This document shows positions 23,301 to 34,401 of a stretch of DNA of 64,000 nt, piece after piece (position 1 is the stretch's first letter; every line of letters begins with the position of its first letter). The notes under the pieces are model-generated. The model made no database searches, was not told the DNA's origin, and saw only the letters and a program-made list of their open reading frames with translations. A program made the translations under genes and the position numbers. Origin of the DNA: Tilletiopsis washingtonensis (lineage: Eukaryota; Basidiomycota; Exobasidiomycetes; Entylomatales); assembly GCF_003144115.1 (NCBI RefSeq), contig NW_020312002.1, positions 779,540 through 843,539 on the forward strand, in the 5' to 3' direction.

Positions 23301-23558
23301 GGTCGCGGGTCTTGCCGGCCTAGCTCGAGCAGCATGAAGGCTGCCTTTGCGCGTGATCGGGCGGTCGGAGGGCGCAAGCGCCTGCTCAGTTCCCACGTCA
23401 TCGGCTGCACACGCCACGAATTCGGGACGGGCGGCGCAGAAAAGCTCCGGCGGAGCGGAAGCAGCGGCAGCGCTGCTCGGCCACGTGGCTTGCCGTGCAT
23501 GGGGCATGGCCGAGTGCCGCGGCCCATCCTTCTCGCCGTACCACCACCAGTCCTCAAG
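20315..23558. other. Gene-poor stretch, 3.2 kb
   Basis: No reading frame here has conserved sequence, believable splice-linked exons or a recognisable domain. The left part (about 20320-21000) is purine-rich on the plus strand, so pyrimidine-rich on the minus strand, and fits the promoter and 5' leader of the minus-strand zinc-finger gene. The rest (21000-23500) is GC-rich with many CTGC/GCAGC words and imperfect short repeats, for example a 12-mer CGGTGCCGCACA at 22993-23004 and again at 23012-23023. The right end must hold the promoter of the RMP1/NEPRO-like gene. I cannot tell whether a non-coding RNA or an orphan gene is hidden here. Confidence 0.5.
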
Positions 23559-24516
23559 ATGGCGACCGCCGCATCAGGCGCCGCAGCACTCAAGGCGCTC
23601 AAGCCGCTCGCGGCACACGCGGCGCTGCTCGGGCGCATCGCATACAAGAGCCACGCGCAGCACGCCGCGGCGAGGCCGTTCCGCGCCGTCGAGGCTGTGC
23701 GGACGGCACTGGCAAGGGTGCCATCCGCCGAGACGGCAGTACGCAAGGCCAGGGCGGCGATGCGCGAGGCGTGAGTGGTGCGAAGGGCGGGCGGACGGTG
23801 CAGACCGGCACGAGCTGACATTGCATCCGCAGCGAGGCCTCAAGCTCAGACGCGACTCGACAACGTGCCGTCGCTGCCTACCACGTCCTTCGACTTGCGC
23901 TGCTGCTCCTCGAAGTGGAGCATCGCGCCGGCAAGGCATTTGCGTGCGTCTCTCACACACAAGCTGCATCGGGCCGGCCTTCGCTCACAGTCCTCTCGCC
24001 TCATGCAGGCAGCTCACAGCACACCTGCGCACGCCGCCAGCGCCGACATTTGCGCCGCTCTTCGTCGTGCAGCTCTCGCTCTGCGCGAAAGTCGCGGCAG
24101 ACACTTGCACTGTGCTGTACGGGCCGGACTCATCCAGCGATGAGGGCCTATGCGGCATGTATGCGGCTCTGCAAGGCGCCGCGGCCGACTCGACAGCCAT
24201 CGTCCTGCCGCTACGCAGCCCTCATTCCGGCAAGCCACTCACACGCCGACAGCGCGCCATCGTGGCCCGCGCGGCCGAGAAGCCTCGCGGTGCGGCAGAG
24301 CCGAGGGACCTCAGCTGGCTGCCTTTGCGCTTGCAGCGGCCCAGTCGGCCGTCTCGCGAAGCCGAAGCAGCAGGAGCTGCGACGAACACGCCTCAGCTGG
24401 CGCAAGCGGCCTCGTCAGCGAAGCAGCCTGCGAGCCGGACAGCGCCGGCTGCGCCAGCGGCAGCGTCTGCACCGCCTGGCATGGACGACGACGAGGATCT
24501 AGGCGAAGCAATCTGA
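23559..24516 (+). CDS. Small basic protein, possible RMP1/NEPRO-like N-terminal domain
   Basis: Three exons: 23559-23770, 23833-23943 and 24009-24516, giving 276 residues. Intron phases agree and the acceptors are clean. The N-terminal half is helical and rich in Ala, Arg and Leu, with LGRIAYKSHAQHAAARPFRAVEAVRTAL. An iyKnkNQHr-like element followed by an R-rich helix recalls the domain shared by yeast Rmp1 (RNase MRP subunit) and animal nucleolus and neural progenitor protein. I make this match from memory of the motif only. The C-terminal half is low complexity and ends in the acidic MDDDEDLGEAI. If the assignment holds, the protein works in the nucleolus in rRNA processing. The stop codon is 62 nt from the convergent neighbour, so the transcripts probably overlap. 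Confidence 0.5.
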
Positions 24517-24578
24517 TACCATCGTCACTCAGACACGCGCGAGTGTCGCAGGGGTATATCATTAGGTCGTGACTCGCC

Positions 24579-27466
24579 TCAGGCCGCAGCCGCAGCCGCC
24601 CACATGTCGCTCAGGCGCGCCTGCTGCGAGCGCCGCGCATCGACCTCCTGGCCGACGAGGGCGTTGAGGCGATAGCGCAGGCTGAGCTCGAGGCGCTGCA
24701 TGGCGTCCTTCGTCTGGCTGCGAGCCAGAAAGGCACCTCGACCATCGACGATGCCGGCGTTCGCCTCGCGCAGCGCCGTCACGAGCTGTTCGATAAGCTC
24801 GACGCGTGAGCTAGAGGGTCGCAGGACGCCGTCTGCGGATGCGAGGGCCTCCTTGAAAGGCTCGAGCGCAGCCTCGAACGCTGGACGCGCAGATGTACGC
24901 TCCTCGTCGTCGTCTTGCACCTCCTCCCACAGGCACAGCTGCAGCGGCAGATCGGCGAGCGCCAGCTCGAGGAGACAGACGCGCTCCCGCAGCGCCGCAT
25001 AGTCGTCCTCGTCTGCGTCGCCGTCTGCGCTCGCGCCCTGTGCGGCGTGCACGAGCAGCGGCGAGGCGCGGCCGAGGTTCAACATCGACTCGAGCGGCAG
25101 CACGGGCGAAGAGAGCGGCTATGGCAGACGTCAGCACATCCTGTGTGAGGGCGCAAACAGCACGAAACTCACCTCGGCCGCTTCGGCGTCGCGCAGCAGG
25201 CACTTCCACGCACACCATGCGCGAACGATGCGGGCGCGCGGCTTGATGTCCGGCAGGGCACGCACGATGCGCAGGCAAGTCTGCACGTCCGAAACGGCGA
25301 GCACCTGCTGCACCTTGGCACAAATCGCCGCCTCGCCTGCCAGTGCACGCTCGCCTGTGCGCAGTGCTCGAGGCTTGAGTAGGACGGGAAGGATCTGCGG
25401 CAGACGCAGAGAGAGGGCGTGTGGCTCGGCATCGGCTTGCATGCAGAGCAGCGCTAGTGCCGCGTCGTGGCGTGCTGTAGTCACCTCGGGATCAAGCAAT
25501 ACAGACGTCGGCAGTCTGTTCTGCATTCAGCCAGTGTCAATGAAACGCTCCCGACGGCACTCACTCATTGATCAGCTCGAGCACGTCGAGCAGCTGCATG
25601 ACGGCCTGTGCCCGATCCGCGCCGCGCTTTACACCATCTGACGCTGCCGCATCCTTGATGTCGCTCGGCGAGCACTCGAGGCACAACGCGAGCACGTCGC
25701 GCGAGGCGCCTAGAGCCGTGAAAGAAGCAGGCAACGAGGCGAGGAGTGCAAGGACAGCGAGGCTGGTCTGCGTCTCGGGCGACGGCGACGGCACGTCTCC
25801 GGCGAGCAGCTCCGCGTCCGCAGCGAGTACGTCGCGCAGCGCGGAGCATGCTGAGGCCGCCAGCGTGGCGTCGGCGCTGTGCACGGCCAGCTGGAAGAGC
25901 CACGTGGCGAGCACGACGGGCGAACGCTCCTCGTCGGCCAGCATCTGTGAGCTGTCCGAGCCGCGGCGCGAGGACTCTGGCGAGTCGGACACCTGATGAA
26001 AGAGGCCGCGCTGACGCAGGATACCGCTGCGAAGGATGGCAGCCAGGCGATCAAATGCTGGAGAGGGACACATGAGCGGATGTCATGATGCGGGTTGAGG
26101 AGCAGCGCTCACTGGGCAGCCTCGAAGCAGCGACAAGTCGGGCATCGAGCGCATTGTTCGCGTCCAGGGCCGGGCACGCCGGCGGCGCGATTGCCTGCGA
26201 AAGACGAGAAGCTTAGTGCAGCTCTCAGGGACGGCGCTACCTCGAGTCCAGACTCACAGCTGCCTCAGACGTCCAGAAGCGGAACTGGGTTGTTTCCGTC
26301 TGCTCTCGCGGCCTGCTCTTGCTCTTCTTGATAATGGCCATCGCCGCATGCGCCTGTGCCCTGCCAGCGCCCCCGAGGGCGTCCTCCTGCATCTCCTCAT
26401 CTTCGCTCTGCGCGGCCAGTAAAGCGCGCTCCATGCGTTCCTCCTCGCTGTCGCTGCTCGGCGGACGGCTCGGCGCGCTGGCGTGGCTGTCTGCATCGCT
26501 CTCTCCATCCGCACGCGCAAACTCGGCGCGCGTCTGACGCAGCAGTTCGTCGAGCTCAGACGCATCGCCTATGCCGCGCTCACGCAGACGTTTCTTCTGC
26601 GTCAGCATGCGACGCATCTCCACCGCATCCTCGTCGACCGGCTTCGTCTTGAGTGTGCGTGCCTCCACCAGGCCGGCCTGCACGGCGGCGCTCTCCTTGA
26701 TGCGCGCATTGTCGATGCGGCGCTGCGAGGGCCGCACGAGGGCCAGCTTGAAGCTGTATGCGTCGGCCTTGGCCGTGCTGCGCTTGGCGCGCACGCCGAA
26801 GCTGTAGTCGGGACTGGCGCTGGGCGAGTGCGAGCGCCGCTCGAGCTCGAGCTGCCGAGCTGCCAGGGCTGCGGCGGCGGCAGAGGAGGAGGGAGCCTGT
26901 AGCATGCTCACGTCGAGATCCGGCAGCTCCTCGTCCGAGTCTGACGCCAGTGCCGCAGCCGCTGCTGCCGCTGTGCGTCGTGCACGTCCGGGCGTGGGCC
27001 TGGTGGCGGCGCCATTCTGCTTCTTCTTTGCCAGCTCGCGCTCCTGCGCCTGGGCTCGGAAGCGCGCCGCCAAGTCGCCGGCCGAGAGGCGAGCGGGCGC
27101 CGGCGAGGCGTCGGCGGCGCGGCTGCGCTTCAGCGACGGCAGGACCGCAACAGACGACTGCGCCGAGCTCTCGGGCGGCGGCGACGAGAGGCCGCTGGAC
27201 ATGGGCGTCGAGGCGGGGAGCGGCACATGTGCGCTGCCGCTGCGGCTAGTGCTGCCTTGGCTGCTGCTCGAGGCGCGCCCCAGCGGGAGAGGACGGCGCG
27301 ACGACTTGCTGGGCGAGACGTAGATGACGACCTCGGGGATGCTGCCGCTGCGTGTGGGAGTGCGGGCGCTGCTGAGGGACGAGGAGACGGCGCCAGCAGT
27401 GCCTGTGGGCGGCGTCGCAGGCCGTGCGCGCCCCGGCGTCGCGCCGCCGCTCTCGGGCGAGGCCAT
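24579..27466 (-). CDS. Unrecognised 888-residue protein with helical C-terminal half
   Basis: Five exons: 26258-27466, 26113-26194, 25565-26057, 25173-25515 and 24579-25118, all phase-compatible. The first 380 residues are Ser/Pro/Arg/Ala-rich with many charged patches and basic clusters (KKKQNG, IKKSKSRPR), suggesting a nuclear, largely disordered region. From about FRFWTSEAA onward the protein becomes a continuous helical domain with LATWLFQLAVHSADATLAASA, LLDVLELINELPTSVLL and LARSQTKDAMQRLELSLRYRL. This layout is somewhat like proteins with the CANIN domain (SMC5/6-complex-associated), but I have no decisive motif and do not claim it. Start ATG at 27466 is the first that keeps a plausible context; the frame is open upstream. 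Same direction as RPT1, 423 nt downstream of it. Confidence 0.7.
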
Positions 27467-27889
27467 CGCTGCGGCGCTGTGGCGCTGCGGCGACGCCGCT
27501 GCGAGCGCGATGAGAGCGAGCGCGAGCCGAGGGAGGGGCGAAGCCGCAAGCGTGAGAGACGAGCGAGCGAGGTGGTGCCAGTGGACGCGGACAGAGGAAG
27601 ATGTGGACGTGACGCTCGTGCGAGGTGCGCGGCGCATGAATGCAGCCCTCGGCGCGCGCATCGCGTCGCGTGGCAAGCAACACAAAGTGCACCGCCGCTC
27701 TGCTGCGCCCCGGCTACTAGCATCTCGTGTGCGCGCTGGAGGTCCGCTCAGCCTCAGGTTCCGACAGCAGGCAAAGCTCACAACGGCCAGCAGGCAGCAT
27801 GCAAGCTCAGGAATCCGCGGCGGTGCACACACACACATAAGGCACAAGCAAGCGATGACAATACAGCAGCGCCCTCCCATCTCGCCAGC
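27467..27889. other. Intergenic, promoter of the 888-residue gene and RPT1 3' flank
   Basis: 423 nt between two minus-strand genes. Contains a (CA)6 microsatellite at 27826-27837. Nothing else recognisable. Confidence 0.5.
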
Positions 27890-29802
<1,913 letters not shown>

Positions 29803-30112
29803 GGCGGGCGGGCGGTGTGGTCTGTTGTAGGTGCGTGTGTGTGTGGTGCAGTGCTGCGGTGTATAGTGTGCAGTGCTCGGTGCAGCGCAGGGCAAGGACA
29901 GGGAGGTGAGGGTGCGGTGTCAAGTCAGGCAGCGCGCACGGCGCACAGCCAGCCCAAGCCAGCCTGAGCGCGCCGATCACATGCATGGCGCACGCCCAGC
30001 AGATCCGCGGCTCTCAGAGCTCGTCTTCGCGCCTCCACGCGCGCCGCCTACACCTTCCTTCCCTCCGCCCATCAAGCGGCGCTCCTTCCCGCTCTCCTCG
30101 CCGACTGACTCA
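29803..30112. promoter_or_regulatory. Bidirectional promoter, RPT1 / amidohydrolase-3
   Basis: 310 nt between divergent ATGs. I looked for the proteasome-associated control element (GGTGGCAAA) used in yeast and did not see a convincing copy. Short GTGTGT and CAGTGCTCGGTGCAG-like repeats occur near 29830-29885. Confidence 0.35.
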
Positions 30113-32257
30113 ATGCCACCACGCGCCGCTCGTCTCGGTGCCCTGTCCGTGCTGCTCGTCGCCGTGCTGCTAGCACACAGCGTGCGGCAGCGGCTCGGCT
30201 CGCTCCAGCTGCGCGGCACAGATGCCGCGCGCGCTTCTGCCCGGACGGCTGCCGGCTGGGCAATCTGCACTGCGCCCTCGGAGCGCGCGCCGCGCATCCG
30301 CATCGCCGCACATGCGCCGGCGGTGCAGTGCCTGGGCGTGCAGGACGGCGTGGTGCGCGAGCATGGCAGTAGAGAGGCGGTGCAGGCCTGGTGCGCGGCG
30401 CAGCGCAGCGACAGCGGCGGCGCGTGTGAGGTGCGCGAGCTGGAGGTGAGGCCAGAGGGCAAGGTCCCACACTCCTCGCAGCGCTGACTCGTGCATGGCA
30501 GCCGGGTCAGGCAGTGCTGCCCGGCCTGCACGACGCGCACGGCCACGTGCTCGACCAGGGCTGGGCGCTCGAGTCCGTCAACCTCGTCGGTGCGCGCTCG
30601 GTGGAGGAGGTGCGGCTGCGCATCGAGCAGCACCTCGCCGCACGGCCGGAGCTGGAGGCGGACAGGGAACGCTGGATCGAGGGCATTGGCTGGGATCAGA
30701 CGCTGTGGGACCCGCCCGTCTTTCCGAGCGCCGTGAGTTGAGTCCTGATCCGCCCGTCTCGCCTTTCACCCTCACCCTCGATTGCTCAGAGCGACCTGCG
30801 CTCCGTCCTCCTCGACGGCCGCCGCATTGCGCTGCGCCGCGTCGACGTGCACGCGCTCTGGCTCTCTGAACGCGCACTCGGCGAGGTGGAAGCCGCGGGT
30901 CTGCCGCAGCCGGGCGTCGACATTCCCGGCGGACTCGTGCTGCGCGATGCAGCGGGCCGTCCGACGGGCGTGCTCATCGACAAGGCCATGGATTACGCTC
31001 GTCAGTGAGAAGAAACCTATGCTGCGTCAATGCTTGTGCTGACGGTATGCACGCTGGCTCGCAGTCAACGTCATCCCGCCATGGACCGACACGGACCGCC
31101 GGCGCTTCCTTGCCGCGGCCTCCGAGTCGCTGCTGTCAGTCGGCATCACCAGTGTTGGTGATGCCGCAGTCGACCTGCCCAGCTTGCGCTTCTTCCGCGA
31201 GTGAGTAGAATGCCATGGTGCTTCCTCTGACAGGCAAACTGATGCCTCTCCCGCGCTGCTGTAGCGCCGATGAACGAGGCGAGCTGGCGCTGCGCTTCTA
31301 CGGCATGCTAGCCTGTCCCACCTCCTCTCCGCGCTGCAGCGACTCTGCCTCTGCCGCCGGCTTCCCTCTGCTGCCTCGGCACGCCGCATCGCGCCTCACC
31401 GTGCGCACCGTCAAGCTCTTCGCCGACGGCGCCCTCGGCTCCTGGGGCTCCGCCATGTGGGCGCCGTACGCCGACCGGCCCGCCGAGCGCGGACTGATGC
31501 TTATTGAGCCAAACGACCTGCGCGCGCTTGTTGCGCACTGGCTCGACGCGGGCTGGCAAGTGGCTACCCACTGCATCGGCGACCGAGCCAACTCGCTCGT
31601 GCTGGACGCATACGAGGCGCTTCTCTCTGCTCGTCCACAACAAGATCTGAGGCTGCGCGTGGAACACGCGCAGATCCTCAGGCTGAACGACACCAGCCGC
31701 TTTGGACAGCTCGGCGTTGTGGCGTCGATGCAGCCGACGCATGCGACGTCGGACATGGGCTATGTGGAGAAGCGCCTGGGTGCGGAGCGCATGCTGGGCG
31801 CGTATCCCTGGCAGTCTGTGCTGCGGTGAGTCCTGGCAGCCTCGCTTCTCACCGCTGTTGAAGCCTCAGTGACTAATAGCCACTTGGCGTCTGGCGCAGC
31901 GGCGGCGGCATCCTCGCCTTTGGCTCCGACTTCCCCGTCGAGCTGCCGAATCCTTTCCACGGCCTCTACAGCGCCATCACGCGTCTCGATGCCGAGGGTC
32001 ACTCGCCCTCCGGCCCCGGCGGCTGGCTGCCGCACGAGCGTCTCTCGCGCGCCGACGCACTGCACGCCTTCACGTACGCAGCTGCATACGCGCAGTTTGA
32101 GGAGCAGCGCACAGGCTCGCTAGAGAGGGGCAGGCGCGCCGATCTCGTCGTCGTCGACCGCGACATTATGGACGAAGCGACAACGCCGAAGCAGCTGCGA
32201 GAGACACAGGTGCTTGCTACCATCATTGACGGCCGGACAGTCTGGACTCGAGCATGA
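30113..32257 (+). CDS. Amidohydrolase-3 family hydrolase with N-terminal signal anchor
   Basis: Six exons: 30113-30445, 30502-30732, 30790-31000, 31065-31200, 31265-31825 and 31900-32257, giving 609 residues. Residues about 7-22 (RLGALSVLLVAVLLAH) form a hydrophobic segment behind two Arg residues, so the protein probably enters the secretory pathway as a signal anchor or with a cleaved signal. The barrel motifs are VLPGLHDAHGHVLDQGW (HxH metal ligands), VKLFADGALGSWGSAMW, VATHCIGDRANSLVLDAYE, RVEHAQIL, VVASMQPTHATSDM, and ILAFGSDFPVELPNPF with the metal-binding Asp. This is the YtcJ-like group of predicted exoenzyme amidohydrolases; the substrate is unknown. The donor of intron 3 is GTCAGT, weaker than others, but phase and sequence (MDYALNVIPPW) support it. 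Confidence 0.85.
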
Positions 32258-32344
32258 CACACGCAATGCAATGTGATTCGCAAGCGCTGCGGCGAGGAAG
32301 GATATCGAGTCGGCGGAGGACGTGGGCCGCGCGCGTGGAACGCT

Positions 32345-33578
32345 TCAAGCCTTGACCTTCTTGTCCTCGTCCACGTCCGTGCTGAGCGAAATCTTCTTGC
32401 CCTTCTCCACGTTCTCGCCATACGTCTTGAGCTTGCCCTCGATGGCGGCAAACGCATCGCTGCCCAGCACGATGCGCAGCGGCGGCTCCGCCTGCAAGGC
32501 AAGGTCGAACATGGCCTGAGCTCCGCGACGCGGGTCGCCCACCTGCGTGCCGTGCCGCTTCTTGGCGTTGGCCTCGGCGTCGACTGTACGCAGCGCGGAG
32601 TAGGGCAAAGGTGAGCGCTGCGGCGCGAGGGGCACGGCCGAATGTGCAGGCACACTCACGGTGGTCGTACGCCTTGCACTTGTTCTCGGGCTTGTTGAAG
32701 ATCATGTTGCCGCCTGCCCACTCGGTGCTGCAGAGAGGAAGGGGAGGGAGTCAGCCTCTAGTCCTGGCATGAGCGAGCCGCGCCGCTCTCAAGGCGCGCG
32801 CTATACGCACCGGAAGCCTCCCGGCTCGATGCACGTGAACTTGATGCCCCACTCGGGCTTCACCTCCTTGCTCAGCGTCTCGGTGAAGCCCTCGACGGCC
32901 CACTTGGAGGCGCAGTACGCTGTCGCGCGCTGCTGTCAGCTGAGGCCGTTGCAAGCCCAGCGCGCCAAGGACTCACTGCTGTACAGCGGCACGCCAATCT
33001 GCCCGCCGATGCTGGTGATCTGTCGCCGCACCCATCAGCATGGGCCATGCCACCTGCACCCGCATCGCACACTCACCTGCTGAATCACGCCTCCGCCCTG
33101 CTCGCGCATGATGGCCAGCGCCGCGCGCGTGCACTCAAAGAGGCCAAACACATTGACGTCGAACTGCTTGCGGTACTGCGCCTCGGTGAGGCTCTCAAAC
33201 TCGCCCGCCAGGCCGTAGCCGGCGTTGTTGCACAGCACGTCGATGCGGCCAAAGTGCTTGTGCGCCTGCTCGAAGGCCGCGTGCACCGACGAGGCGGACG
33301 TGACGTCGAGGTCGACGCCGAGGAAGTTGTCCTTTGTCGCGCTGGAGAAGGACAGCTTGGAGCCACTGCGGCCGGCCGCGGCAACCTTGTGTCCCGCCTC
33401 GAGCGCAATCTGCACGTACTCGTTGCCAAAGCCGCTCGCTGTGCGCGGACATGTCAGCTGGCTGGCCGAGGAGGCCCGAGAGGGCAAGACGCACAGCAGC
33501 CAGTGATGAAGAAGACCTTGCTCTGCGATGCGGTGTCAGTGACGAGGCATGGCGGCGGCAAGCAAGCAGGCGAACCAT
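32345..33578 (-). CDS. Short-chain dehydrogenase/reductase with a three-base first coding exon
   Basis: Exons 33576-33578, 33495-33522, 33077-33438, 32977-33019, 32811-32919, 32660-32727 and 32345-32583 give 283 residues. SDR features: MSKVFFITGCSSGFG (TGxxxGxG cofactor loop), DVTSASSV, DVLCNNAGYGLAGEFE (NNAG), ITSIGGQIG with the catalytic Ser region, YCASKWAVEGF (YxxxK), and EPGGFRTEWAG. It belongs to the classical family often annotated as oxidoreductases acting on ketones or sterol-like substrates; the exact reaction is not known. The reading frame of MSKVFF has no ATG directly upstream, so the start codon is best explained by an ATG at 33578-33576 followed at once by a 53-nt intron (33523-33575, donor GTTCGC, CTGAC branch site). 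The donor is atypical, so the start is less certain than the rest. Convergent with the previous gene, 87 nt apart. Confidence 0.8.
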
Positions 33579-34401
33579 GATGATGTGTGTGTGTGGTGTT
33601 GGCTGTGGTAGGGGATATCAAGCGCGAGAGCGAGCGAAAGGGCTGCTCTTATGTGCCGGCGGCGCATGGCCGAAGCGGTCCGCCTTCCCCGCGCTCGCTC
33701 CACATGAGATGGGCAGTGCAGACGTCAGGGGTCGCCGCCGCCGCCCGGCCGTCACCAGGTCACCTTACGCACTTGCGGGTCAAAGCGTCACCTCGCTGCC
33801 GCCTCTCCGCACATCATGACTTCTGAAGCTCGTTCGCTGGCTCTGGCGACCGCGGTCAAGCCCTGAGGCCTCGCCGACATGCCGAAGACCAGGCGATGTG
33901 GAGGTTCCCACGCGCGCAGGTCTCGCTTCCCAGCACCGCACGCCGTCCCGCAGCTACGGCGCCAGCCGGACGCCGGCATCGGGAGCTTGTTCGGCGATCT
34001 TGTGTGTCTCATCTTCAGACCAGCTCTCACGCAGCGACGGCGAACAGCAGCTCCAGCGTGGCCCGTGAGAGGTGAGCGCGCGCCGGACCGCAGCCGCGAG
34101 AGCGAGATCTGCGGCGCGCCCCTGAGCCGGCCGCTGTGCCGCGCGCCGCACGCGGCGGAAGCGGGATGCGGCGGGCCGAGCTGCACGCGGCATGCATGTG
34201 GCCCGACCGCTGGCCCACTCTGACTCCGCCGCAGGCTGTGCTCCTGACCACCACCCGCTGCTCGTGCCTCGACGCACCCAGCGCACCTCAAGCACCTCAG
34301 GCACTCGCACAGACTAGAGCAGGGCAGAGTGGACCGAGGCACGGCCACAGCGTTGCAGCGACGAACAGGCAGCCTCTCGCCGACCCGCGACGCCCAGCGC
34401 C
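33579..34401. promoter_or_regulatory. Intergenic, divergent promoters of the SDR and LCAT-like genes
   Basis: 823 nt between divergent genes. Contains a (TG)6 run at 33584-33595 close to the SDR start. No supported gene or RNA seen. Confidence 0.4.
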
